Source of the DNA: Promicromonospora thailandica
GTDB taxonomy: Bacteria; Actinomycetota; Actinomycetes; Actinomycetales; Cellulomonadaceae
Length of the DNA stretch: 64,000 bases
NCBI RefSeq assembly: GCF_024171955.1
Contig: NZ_JAMTCS010000015.1
Location: 144,334 to 208,333 of the forward strand
Direction of reading: 5' to 3'
The stretch's first letter is position 1; each line of letters begins with the position of its first letter. Shown here one piece after another: positions 24,428-31,725 of this stretch. A model generated the notes under the pieces. That model was not told the origin of the DNA. It searched no databases and saw nothing but the letters and a program-made list of their open reading frames with translations. A program made the translations under genes and the position numbers.

Positions 24428-25021
24428 CTAGCGCGGGCGCAGGCCGCTCAGCGCGGCGTCGAGGGTGGCGTCGGCGTAGTCGTCCGTGAGGGGGCCGCCG
24501 TGCTGCAGCCAGCGGTTGAGCAAGGGCCCCCAGATCAGGTCCACCGCGACGTCGAGGTCGACGTCGCGGGCGAGGTGGCCGGCGTCCTGCGCGCTCCGCA
24601 GCCGGCGCTTCTTCGCGTCCCGCAACGGGCCGTCGAGTCGTTCGTGGTAGGTCCGCGCGAGGGCGGGGTCCTGGGCGATCTCGACGGCGAGCGCGCGCAT
24701 CGGCGCGTCGGTCCGGGGGTCGGTCAGCTCGGCGACGGTCGCGTGCAGCACCGCCGCCAGGTCGCGCCGCAGGTCCCCGGTGTCGGGCAGCTCGGGGGTG
24801 GCGCCGTCGTCGGACCTGCTGAGCAGCAGGAAGGCGTCGAACAGGATGGCGGCCTTCGAGGGCCACCACCGGTAGATGGTCTGCTTGCCCACGCCGGCGC
24901 GCCCCGCGATGCCCTCGATGGTGAGCTGGGCGTAAGGCACCTCCTGCACCAGCTCGAACGCGGCGGTCAGCACGGCCCGGCGGGACTTCTCGCTCCGGCG
25001 GGAGGGGTCGGGGTTCGGCAT
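24428..25021 (-). CDS. TetR family regulator
   Basis: A 197-residue regulator: helix-turn-helix LTIEGIAGRAGVGKQTIYRWW then PSKAAILFDAF, a DNA-binding type common in Actinobacteria (RWWPSK). The C-terminal domain resembles TetR_C_16-like sensors. It is divergent from the SDR gene at 25133, with a perfect operator between them. The start at 25021 begins MPNPDPSRRSEKSRRAV. Confidence 0.88.
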   Translation of the reverse strand: MPNPDPSRRSEKSRRAVLTAAFELVQEVPYAQLTIEGIAGRAGVGKQTIYRWWPSKAAILFDAFLLLSRSDDGATPELPDTGDLRRDLAAVLHATVAELTDPRTDAPMRALAVEIAQDPALARTYHERLDGPLRDAKKRRLRSAQDAGHLARDVDLDVAVDLIWGPLLNRWLQHGGPLTDDYADATLDAALSGLRPR

Positions 25022-25038
25022 GCGTCCACTCTAGCCGA

Positions 25039-25114
25039 ACGAGACGAGACGTTGCGTATTGCGCTACCACCTATCGAGCGTCTACGGTGAACCCAACGAG
25101 ACGGATCGTCTCGT
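25039..25114. promoter_or_regulatory. ACGAGACG-type operators
   Basis: ACGAGACGGATCGTCTCGT (25096-25114) is a palindrome with 8-base arms and a 3-base centre, 18 bases before the SDR start. Two overlapping copies of the half-site ACGAGACG lie at 25039-25046 and 25044-25051, close to the TetR start. Together they would let one repressor act on both divergent genes. Confidence 0.7.
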
Positions 25115-25132
25115 CTTACCAAGGGAGCACGC

Positions 25133-25978
25133 ATGCACCAGACCTCCGGCACCGACCGCACCTGGTTCGTCACGGGCGCCAGCAGCGGCCTCGGCCGGGC
25201 GCTCGCCACCGCGGCCCTCGAGCGCGGGGACCGCGTGGTCACCGCGGCCAGGACGGCGTCCGTCGACGCGTTCGACGCACACCACCACGACCGGCTGCTC
25301 GCCCTGACCCTCGACGTCACCGACCGGGGCGCGGTCCACCAGGCGGTCGACGCCGCCGTCGCCCACTTCGGGCGGCTGGACGTGGTGGTCAACAATGCCG
25401 GCACCATGTCCATGGGCATGGTCGAGGAGTTCACCGAGGAGCAGGCCCGCGCCCAGCTCGAGGTCAACTTCTTCGGGGCGCTCTGGGTCAGCCAGGCCGC
25501 GCTGCCCCACCTGCGGCGCCAGGAGTCCGGGCACATCCTGCAGATCTCGAGCATCGCCGGGCTCGGCGGGTTCCCGGCCACGGGCCTGTACAGCGCGAGC
25601 AAGTTCGCGCTCGAGGGCCTGAGCGAGGCGCTCGCGCACGAGGCCGGAGCCTTCGGGGTCGACGTCACCATCGTGCAGCCCGGCGGGTACTGGACCAACC
25701 TCTACACCGCCATGGTCTCCACCACTCCCCTGGCCGCCTACGGGCCGCTGCGGGCGGAGCTCGAGCGTCAGTTCGCCGAGGGTTCGGTGGACAGCGACCC
25801 GCGGCTCGCCGCCGAGGCCATGCTCGCCGTCGTCGACGCCGACGAACCGCCCCTGCGGCTCGCGCTGGGGAGCATGACGTACGACCTCGCCCACGAGGTG
25901 TCGCGGCAACGCGTCGCGACGTGGGCCGCGTGGGAGCAGGTCAGCCGTGCGGCGGAGCACGCCGTCGCGCAGCCCTGA
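25133..25978 (+). CDS. SDR family oxidoreductase
   Basis: A 281-residue classical short-chain dehydrogenase. Motifs are TGASSGLG, NNAGTMSMG, the catalytic Ser in QISSIAGLGG and YSASK. The long C-terminal part ending in WAAWEQVSRAAEHAV fits the family annotated as oxidoreductases acting on retinol-like or ketone substrates. AGGGAG precedes the ATG. It is paired with the divergent TetR gene at 24428. Confidence 0.92.
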   Translation: MHQTSGTDRTWFVTGASSGLGRALATAALERGDRVVTAARTASVDAFDAHHHDRLLALTLDVTDRGAVHQAVDAAVAHFGRLDVVVNNAGTMSMGMVEEFTEEQARAQLEVNFFGALWVSQAALPHLRRQESGHILQISSIAGLGGFPATGLYSASKFALEGLSEALAHEAGAFGVDVTIVQPGGYWTNLYTAMVSTTPLAAYGPLRAELERQFAEGSVDSDPRLAAEAMLAVVDADEPPLRLALGSMTYDLAHEVSRQRVATWAAWEQVSRAAEHAVAQP

Positions 25979-26009
25979 ACCGGCCGGAGCGCCGCCCCCG
26001 GAACCCGGG

Positions 26010-26627
26010 TCAGCCCGCGCGCAGCGCCAGGAGCTCGTCGAACGCGGCGTGCGCCTCGCGCACGAGGTCGCCGCCCGAGCGTGAGCGGATCCGGGCCGTC
26101 TCGTAGCACCCGAGGGCGACCTGCGCGGCCAGCACGGCGGTAGCCTCCGCCGTGCCGCGCTCCCCCAGCAGCTCGCCGAGCCGGGTCGCGATCTGCCGGC
26201 TCTTCAACGCGTCCCGGGCGCGCAGCTCGACGTGCTGGTCGAGCAGGGCGGCCCGGCGGTCGTAGGCGGCGAGATCCTCCGCCGCTCGCTCGCACAGGTC
26301 GACGACGATCGGCCGGAGCTGCTCGATCGCCTCGCGGACGCCTTGCGCGGCGGCGACCGCGGTGTCGCGGCCGGCCGCCTCGATCGCGTCGAGCATGGCC
26401 CGCTCCTTGGCGAACACGACCTCCGTCTTGTCGCCGAAGTAGCGGAAGAACGTGGTGCGGCCCACCTCGGCCCGGGCCGCGATGTCGGTCACCGACACGT
26501 CGTCGAAGCCGCGCTGCGCGAACAGCTCGTCCGCGGCCTCGACGATGCGCTGCCGCGCGCGGCGCTGCTTGCGTTCGACCAGGGAGTCGGACGGAGGGGT
26601 TGCCGGAGGGGTCGTCACGTCACCCAT
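26010..26627 (-). CDS. TetR family regulator
   Basis: A 205-residue regulator. The helix-turn-helix is VSVTDIAARAEVGRTTFFRYF with GDKTEVVFA after it. A Thr/Pro-rich N-terminus and a basic stretch (ERKQRRARQR) precede it. It is divergent from a three-gene set (NTF2-like, membrane protein, oxidoreductase), which it probably controls through the GGTAC palindromes in between. A much longer in-frame extension exists upstream, but it lacks codon character and would cross the operator. Confidence 0.87.
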   Translation of the reverse strand: MGDVTTPPATPPSDSLVERKQRRARQRIVEAADELFAQRGFDDVSVTDIAARAEVGRTTFFRYFGDKTEVVFAKERAMLDAIEAAGRDTAVAAAQGVREAIEQLRPIVVDLCERAAEDLAAYDRRAALLDQHVELRARDALKSRQIATRLGELLGERGTAEATAVLAAQVALGCYETARIRSRSGGDLVREAHAAFDELLALRAG

Positions 26628-26639
26628 CCTACCCGCTTC

Positions 26640-26686
26640 GGACCTCAGGTCCGATTGGTACGCAGTGTGGTACGGTACTGAGTACC
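26640..26686. promoter_or_regulatory. Cluster of GGTAC half-sites and two palindromes
   Basis: GGACCTCAGGTCC (26640-26652) and GGTACTGAGTACC (26674-26686) are perfect 13-bp palindromes. Additional GGTAC half-sites lie at 26657 and 26669. The cluster lies between the TetR start and the NTF2-like start. The GGTAC repeats are the more likely TetR site. Confidence 0.6.
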
Positions 26687-26711
26687 AGTTCATCGGTATA
26701 CGGGAGCACGC

Positions 26712-26996
26712 ATGCTGACCATCGAGGACCGTCACGACATCGCCGAGACCCTGGCGCACCACGCCTTCGTCTTCGACGAGAACCAGCTGGACCGCCTGGG
26801 CGAGCTCTTCGTGCCTGACGCGGTCTACGACATGAGCGCCGCCGGGATGGGCACGTACCAGGGCATCGCGGCGATCGGGGCCGCCGCCGCCGCGCTGAGC
26901 GAGAACGGGCACGCGCCGCGCACCCACCTCGCCCTCCGTCACCAGGACGGCCGCTGGCTCATCAGCCGCCGCGTGATCACGCCCGTCGAGGCGTGA
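26712..26996 (+). CDS. NTF2-like (SnoaL-type) protein, internally shortened
   Basis: A 94-residue protein. The N-terminal two thirds (IEDRHDIAETLAHHAFVFDE, LGELFVPDAVYDMSAAGMGT) match SnoaL-like cyclase/dehydratase-fold proteins, and the end (RWLISRRVIT) matches their last strand. Full members run about 120-150 residues; here the two central beta strands between GHAPRTH and LALRHQDGRW are missing. This is either an in-frame deletion or a divergent mini-version. It is first gene of the operon facing the TetR gene at 26010. Confidence 0.72.
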   Translation: MLTIEDRHDIAETLAHHAFVFDENQLDRLGELFVPDAVYDMSAAGMGTYQGIAAIGAAAAALSENGHAPRTHLALRHQDGRWLISRRVITPVEA

Positions 26997-27010
26997 GAGA
27001 GGAACCGACC

Positions 27011-27490
27011 ATGACCACCACCACGAGCACGACCGCCCGGAGCTTCCCGGTGGGCCGGGTGCTGCTGTCCGTCGCCGGGCTCGGCCTGATCATCGGACCG
27101 TTCGCCGCCGACTTCAACGACACCCACCTCTTCAACGACGCGTGGATGCCGCACGCCAAGTTCCACACCGCGCAGACCATGAGCATGGGTGTCGCGCTCG
27201 GGCTCGCCACCCTCTACAACCTCTGGGTGCGGCGGCACTCCCGCATCGCTCTCGACAGCGCCGCGATCACCGCGAGCATCTACCACGTCAGCCAGCTCAC
27301 CGCCGGGCTCTACCCCGGCACCGCCACCGTCGACCCTCCCGGGGCGGACAACTGGCCCCAGCTCTGGACCACCGTGCCGCTCCTCGTGGTGGTCGCGACG
27401 GGCTACGCGCTGGAACGGCGCCGGATGGCGGGCAGCGCCCGGTCCCCGGAACCGCGGCCCACCGGCGCGCAGCCGGGGCGGGCACGGTGA
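27011..27490 (+). CDS. Small four-helix membrane protein (DUF6640-like)
   Basis: A 159-residue membrane protein with four hydrophobic segments and conserved-looking polar residues: FAADFNDTHLFNDAWMPHAK, FHTAQTMSMGVALGLATLYN, and YHVSQLTAGLYPGT. The His and Asn residues near segment ends could line a binding site. I associate it, from memory and with modest confidence, with DUF6640. GAGGAAC precedes the ATG at 27011. Its stop overlaps the start of the oxidoreductase by 4 bases (GTGA). Confidence 0.7.
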   Translation: MTTTTSTTARSFPVGRVLLSVAGLGLIIGPFAADFNDTHLFNDAWMPHAKFHTAQTMSMGVALGLATLYNLWVRRHSRIALDSAAITASIYHVSQLTAGLYPGTATVDPPGADNWPQLWTTVPLLVVVATGYALERRRMAGSARSPEPRPTGAQPGRAR

Positions 27491-28419
27491 AGCGCATCCA
27501 GTACCACCGCTACGGCGGCCCCGACGTGCTGCGGCTGGAGGAGTTCCAGCCGCAGGCGCCGGGCCGGGGGCAGGTGCTGGTCCGGGTGCGCGCCGCCGCG
27601 GCCAACGCGCTCGACTGGAAGATCCGGAGCGGCCAGCTGCGCCTGATGACCGGGCGGGGCTTCCCCCGCGGCGTCGGCCACGACTTCGCCGGGGTGGTCG
27701 AGGCCGTCGGCCCCGACGTGACCCGCCTGCAGGTGGGCGACAGCGTGCTCGGCGCGGCGGGCGCGCGGCAACCGGGGGCGTTCGCCGAGATGGTGGTCGC
27801 CGACGAGAGGTCGGTGGCGCTCAAGCCCCCCGCCCTGACGTTCGAGCAGGCCGCGACCCTCCCGATCGTCGGGGTCACCGCCTACCAGGCGGTCGGCGAG
27901 GCCAGCAGGCTGCGCCCCGGGCAGTCCGTGTTCGTCAACGGCTGCCTCGGCGGCGTCGGGCGGGCCGCCGTACAGCTCGCGACGCGGCGCGGTGCCGTCG
28001 TGGCCGGCAGCTGCCGGCCGGGTCTGGCCCACCTCGCGGCCGAGCTGGGCGTCGACCCCGTCGTCGGGTTCGACGTCGACCCCGCGCCCCTGGCCGGCCG
28101 GTTCGACCTCGTGCTGGACACCGCGGGAACCCTTCCCGGCCGCACGGCACGCACCCTCCTCGCACCGCACGGCCGCATCCTCGACCTCGTCCCCTCGATG
28201 CCGAAGCTGGTGCGCAGCCTCCTGCCCGGCCCGTACTCGCTCTTCGGCGGGCGGGCGGTCACGGCCGACCTCCAGGCCGTGGCCGACGCGGCCGCGCGCG
28301 GCGACCTGCACGTACCGGTCGCCCGCACGGTGCCGCTGGAGAAGGCGATCCCCGCGCTCGCCGAGCTCGAGACGGCAGCGACCCCCAGGAACGGGAAGCT
28401 GGTCGTCGTCCCCGCGTGA
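27487..28419 (+). CDS. NADPH:quinone-type oxidoreductase (zinc-free MDR family)
   Basis: A 310-residue medium-chain dehydrogenase/reductase of the quinone-reductase branch. It has the N-terminal GroES-like part (GRGQVLVRVRAAAANALDWK, RGVGHDFAGVVEAVGPDV) and a Rossmann part with VNGCLGGVGRAAVQLA. The catalytic and structural zinc cysteines of alcohol dehydrogenases are absent. The GTG start overlaps the preceding stop, so it is translationally coupled. It is the last gene of the TetR-controlled set and probably reduces quinones or reactive enones. Confidence 0.9.
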   Translation: MKRIQYHRYGGPDVLRLEEFQPQAPGRGQVLVRVRAAAANALDWKIRSGQLRLMTGRGFPRGVGHDFAGVVEAVGPDVTRLQVGDSVLGAAGARQPGAFAEMVVADERSVALKPPALTFEQAATLPIVGVTAYQAVGEASRLRPGQSVFVNGCLGGVGRAAVQLATRRGAVVAGSCRPGLAHLAAELGVDPVVGFDVDPAPLAGRFDLVLDTAGTLPGRTARTLLAPHGRILDLVPSMPKLVRSLLPGPYSLFGGRAVTADLQAVADAAARGDLHVPVARTVPLEKAIPALAELETAATPRNGKLVVVPA

Positions 28420-28470
28420 CGGTCCGGGCCGTGGGCCGCGCCACACCGGCGCGGCCCACCGCACGCACCG

Positions 28471-29220
28471 TCAGTCCTGGGCCGTCGGCCGCACGATGAT
28501 CTCGCCGACGTCGACACCCGCCGGCTGCTCGACGGCGTATGCCACCGCCCGCGCCACGGCGTCCGCAGGCTGCGCGACGGCGTCGACCCACGCCGCCATC
28601 TCCTCGCCCGCGGAGAGCGTCCCCTCGGTACGGGTCAGCCCCGGCGAGACGACCGTGACCCGGAGGTCCGGCCCCGCCTCCTGCCGCAGCGCCTCCGACA
28701 GCACGCGGACCGCCGTCTTCGTGGCGGCGTACACGCCCTGCGTGGGCACGATCCGGTGCGCCGAGGTGGACGCCAGGTGCACGAAGTGCCCGGAACCCTG
28801 CGCGCGGAACACGGGCAGCGCTGCGGCGACGCCATTGAGCACCCCCGTCAGGTTCGTCGCCACGACGTCGTCCCAGTCGTCCTGCCTGAGCTCGTCGAAC
28901 CGCGAGGTCGCCATCGAACCGGCGTTGGCGACCAGCACGTCGAGGCGGCCGTGCTCCTCCTGGGCCGCCGCCACCAGGCGGACGAGGTCGGCACGCCGCC
29001 GCACGTCGACCGGCACCGCCGTCGCCGTGCCGCCCGCGGACCGGATGCGCCCCACCACGTCCTGGAGCCGCTCGACCCGCCGCGCGCCGAGGAGGAGCGT
29101 CGCGCCGCCCGCAGCGAGGCGTTCGGCGATCGCCGCCCCGATGCCGCCGCTCGCACCGGTCACGGCGATGACCTTGCCCGCGATCCCGCCGCCTGTGTCA
29201 CTGGTCGCACTGTCCTGCAT
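28471..29220 (-). CDS. SDR family oxidoreductase
   Basis: A 249-residue short-chain dehydrogenase of the YdfG-like type. Motifs are TGASGGIG, NAGSMATS, the catalytic Ser in LASTSAHRIVPTQG and YAATK. AGGAG precedes the ATG at 29220; a longer in-frame start would sit in the operator. It is divergent from the TetR gene at 29319 across two operators. Confidence 0.92.
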   Translation of the reverse strand: MQDSATSDTGGGIAGKVIAVTGASGGIGAAIAERLAAGGATLLLGARRVERLQDVVGRIRSAGGTATAVPVDVRRRADLVRLVAAAQEEHGRLDVLVANAGSMATSRFDELRQDDWDDVVATNLTGVLNGVAAALPVFRAQGSGHFVHLASTSAHRIVPTQGVYAATKTAVRVLSEALRQEAGPDLRVTVVSPGLTRTEGTLSAGEEMAAWVDAVAQPADAVARAVAYAVEQPAGVDVGEIIVRPTAQD

Positions 29221-29240
29221 GAGGTCTCCTGTACGCTGAA

Positions 29241-29280
29241 ACGGACACGTGTCCGTCACGCTAACGGACAGTTGTCCGTT
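29241..29280. promoter_or_regulatory. Tandem TetR operators ACGGACA/TGTCCGT
   Basis: ACGGACACGTGTCCGT (29241-29256) is a perfect 16-bp palindrome. AACGGACAGTTGTCCGTT (29263-29280) has 8-base arms around GT. Both carry half-site ACGGACA and lie side by side between the divergent SDR and TetR genes. Confidence 0.8.
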
Positions 29281-29318
29281 TCCGCAACCGAGGTCCTCGC
29301 CCGAGAAGGAGCACCCCT

Positions 29319-29879
29319 GTGCCCACCCAGCCCGCAGCCGGTACCCGGCGAGACTCCGCCCGCAACCGGGAGCTCATCCTCGACACCGCGCGCGCAGCCC
29401 TGGCCGAGGACGGCGACGCGACCATGCACGCGGTCGCGAAGGCCGCGGGCGTCGGGCAGGCCACGCTGTATCGCCACTTCCCCACGCGGGAGGCGCTCGT
29501 CCTGGCGGTGCACCGCCACGACGTCGACGAGCTGGTCCGCGCGGCGCCGCAGCTGCTGGGACAGCACCCGCCCGTCGAGGCGCTGCGCGCATGGCTCGAC
29601 CTGCTCGCGCGCTACGGGCGCATCAAGCACGGGCTGTCCGGCGCCTTCCACGCGGCGACGCACGCCCAGCTCGCCGAGGAGGGCTACCAGCCGGTGGTCG
29701 GCGCCATCGCGACGCTCCTGGCGGCCGGCGTCGCCGAGGGCTCGCTCCGGGACGACGTCGGCGCCGAGGAGCTGCTGCTGCTCGTCGGCTTCCTCTGGCG
29801 CCTCGAGGTCGACGCGGAGCGGGACCGACGCGTCGCCGCCCTGCTCGACGTCGTGCTGAGCGGGCTCGCCCGCCGCTGA
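29319..29879 (+). CDS. TetR family regulator (GTG start)
   Basis: A 186-residue regulator. The helix-turn-helix is ATMHAVAKAAGVGQATLYRHF, then PTREALVLAVH. The C-terminal domain is of the SCO-type TetR_C_33-like sensor. AAGGAG precedes the GTG at 29319. Its operators lie directly upstream, shared with the SDR gene at 28471. Confidence 0.88.
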   Translation: MPTQPAAGTRRDSARNRELILDTARAALAEDGDATMHAVAKAAGVGQATLYRHFPTREALVLAVHRHDVDELVRAAPQLLGQHPPVEALRAWLDLLARYGRIKHGLSGAFHAATHAQLAEEGYQPVVGAIATLLAAGVAEGSLRDDVGAEELLLLVGFLWRLEVDAERDRRVAALLDVVLSGLARR

Positions 29880-29902
29880 GCAGCAGCAGCGCGCCCGTCA
29901 TA

Positions 29903-29934
29903 GTGCGTGGCATGGTGCGCGGCATGGTGCGCAC
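29903..29934. repeat. Short 12-bp tandem repeat
   Basis: GTGCGTGGCATG, GTGCGCGGCATG and GTGCGCAC follow one another, about 2.7 copies, in the gap after the TetR gene. It is not part of a gene I can support. Confidence 0.5.
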
Positions 29935-29974
29935 CTGGCGTGGTGTCCGCCGCGCGTGACTGCCGACCAATGGG

Positions 29975-29993
29975 TACTATGACCGCTGGTCAA
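29975..29993. promoter_or_regulatory. -10 element with overlapping palindrome
   Basis: TACTAT (29975-29980) is a good -10 hexamer, with no clear -35. It overlaps ATGACCGCTGGTCAA (29979-29993), which has TGACC/GGTCA arms and differs from the operator at 21685 by one missing base. It lies about 140 bases before the unknown gene at 30135. Confidence 0.4.
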
Positions 29994-30134
29994 GCAGACG
30001 GCCCGCCTCTGCGACCCCTCGCCCAGCGTCCACGCTGCCCGGCCGAGGGGACGAGGCGACAGGTATCTCGCGTCACACGCCGTCTGCCGGCCCTCGTCGG
30101 CACCGGCGGTGACGCCTCCCCCAGAGGTGCGACG

Positions 30135-31145
30135 ATGACGACGAACGACGCAGGGCAGCTCGGTGACGAGTCCGCCGTCAAGGATCCCGCCCCCGCTCCC
30201 GTGGCGGTGCCGAACGGGGCCGGATCGGTGACGAGCCCGGTGCTGCCCACGACGGCCCCCAGCACGACACCGGTGGCACCGCTCACCCTCGACGGGCCCG
30301 CGGTGACCACCGAGCTGGAGCTCGCGGTCGAGCTCGCCGACGAGCTGGCCCTGACCCTGGACCTGCACGGCGTGGGCGAGCCCGCGGAGCCGGCCGCGCG
30401 CACGGACGACGACCCGCGGGACGCCGCCGAGAATGCCACGGCGAACGCCACGGAGAGCGGCACGGAGAGCAGCACGGCGGGCGACGACGTCGCCTGGCAC
30501 CAGCCGGTCCAGGTCTGGGTCGACGCGGGCGACGTCCTGGCCCGGTTCGGCGTGGACGGCTGGACCGAGTTCGACCACCTCGACCGGCAGGTGCGGGCGC
30601 TGCACGACGAGCTTGGACCCGAGCACGAGCGGACCCGGGCCGCGACGGACGACCGCGACGCCGTCGACGCCCTGGCCCGCCAGGACGAGAAGACGTACCA
30701 GGACGCCCTCACGGACACGCTGCACGAGATCGCCCACGAGCGGGGTATCGAGGTGGAGGTGCTGCCGGTCCGGATGGCGAGGCCGGGCGCGGGCGACGCC
30801 GGCTCGCCGCTCGAGGCGGCGGAGCTGCTCGCGACGGCGATCCGCCGGACGGTGCTGCCGCAGCTCGGCAGGCCGCCCCTGGACCTGGTGGACGACGCGG
30901 TGGCGGCGGCCGTCGCGGCGGCGGGCCGCACCTACCGGGAGCGCATCCGGACCGGGGAGCGCCCCGCGCCCGTGGTGCCGCACGACGAGCTGGAGGAGCA
31001 GCTGCGCACCGAGCTGCAGGCCGAGGAGCTCATCCCCGACGACCGCGTGCCGCCGCTGACCGCGGGCGGTGTGGTCATCGTGCGTCTGGCCCGGCGGGAC
31101 GCGGGCGCACCGCCCGACGAGAGTCGCGACCTGCGCGCCGGGTGA
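30135..31145 (+). CDS. Unknown protein with acidic low-complexity N-terminus
   Basis: A 336-residue soluble protein I do not recognise. Residues 1-115 are rich in Ala, Pro, Thr, Asp and Glu (with repeats such as NATANATESGTESSTAG) and look disordered. The rest appears folded: QPVQVWVDAGDVLARFGVDG, LHDELGPEHERTRAATDDRD and ATAIRRTVLPQLGRPPLDLV. There is no signal peptide or membrane segment. GAGGTG precedes the ATG. It heads a row of three unknown genes before the recD 3' end; no function is inferred. Confidence 0.75.
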   Translation: MTTNDAGQLGDESAVKDPAPAPVAVPNGAGSVTSPVLPTTAPSTTPVAPLTLDGPAVTTELELAVELADELALTLDLHGVGEPAEPAARTDDDPRDAAENATANATESGTESSTAGDDVAWHQPVQVWVDAGDVLARFGVDGWTEFDHLDRQVRALHDELGPEHERTRAATDDRDAVDALARQDEKTYQDALTDTLHEIAHERGIEVEVLPVRMARPGAGDAGSPLEAAELLATAIRRTVLPQLGRPPLDLVDDAVAAAVAAAGRTYRERIRTGERPAPVVPHDELEEQLRTELQAEELIPDDRVPPLTAGGVVIVRLARRDAGAPPDESRDLRAG

Positions 31146-31176
31146 CCGGGGCGGGCGCACCAGGCATGCTGTACCC

Positions 31177-31419
31177 ATGAAGACCTTGCCCACGGGACCC
31201 ACGGTGATCAGCGACGACAGCGAGGTGCGCTTCGTCGCCGGTGCCGACCAGTTCGCGATCCGCCTCAAGGACGGGCACCTGCACGTGCGCGCCATCGACA
31301 CGGGCGGCAGCGAGGCGCAGCTCGCCGTGATCCCCACGTCGCGCAGCACCGTCAACCTGCAGATCGAGCACCGGGTCGCGCCCGGTCCGGTCGAGGTCGC
31401 GGGCCCGACGCTGCGCTGA
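31177..31419 (+). CDS. Small unknown protein
   Basis: An 80-residue protein predicted to be all beta: SDDSEVRFVAGADQFAIRLK, DGHLHVRAIDTGGSEAQLAV, then STVNLQIEHRV. It has no membrane segment and no recognised family. The ATG at 31177 has no ribosome site. A hairpin terminator follows directly after the stop. Confidence 0.65.
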   Translation: MKTLPTGPTVISDDSEVRFVAGADQFAIRLKDGHLHVRAIDTGGSEAQLAVIPTSRSTVNLQIEHRVAPGPVEVAGPTLR

Positions 31420-31440
31420 CCGCGGGTCCCTCCCCAGCAC

Positions 31441-31485
31441 GACGGACGGGCCGTCTCCGCCTCCGGGCGGAGGCGGCCCGCCGTC
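31441..31485. terminator. Hairpin terminator
   Basis: GACGGACGGGCCGTCTCCGC (21-base arm 31441-31461) pairs with 31465-31485 with two imperfections. The loop is 3 bases. It follows the small gene at 31177 by 21 bases and has no U-tract. Confidence 0.6.
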
Positions 31486-31506
31486 CTGCCACGGACAATC
31501 GAGGGT

Positions 31507-31698
31507 ATGAGCGAGAGCATCTTCACACCGGGCGCCGCCGTCCTGACCACGCGCGGGCGCGGGTCGGTCGTCGACGTGCGGTCCACCGCCTCCGGCAAGT
31601 TCGTCTTCGGGGTCGAGGACGCCGCAGGCGAGGTGGGCTACTTCACCGAGAAGGCCCTCCGGCTCGCCGGGGACGATCCTGCCGGGTCCGGACGCTGA
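31507..31698 (+). CDS. Small unknown protein
   Basis: A 63-residue protein: SIFTPGAAVLTTRGRGSVVD then KFVFGVEDAAGEVGYFTEKA. The G-x-V-x-T-x-R-G-x-G-x-V-V pattern looks like a small SH3-like or KOW-type barrel; this is only a resemblance. GAGGGT precedes the ATG. It is convergent with recD, with a 27-base gap. Confidence 0.6.
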   Translation: MSESIFTPGAAVLTTRGRGSVVDVRSTASGKFVFGVEDAAGEVGYFTEKALRLAGDDPAGSGR

Positions 31699-31725
31699 GG
31701 CACCGGGCACTCACGCACCGGGCGC

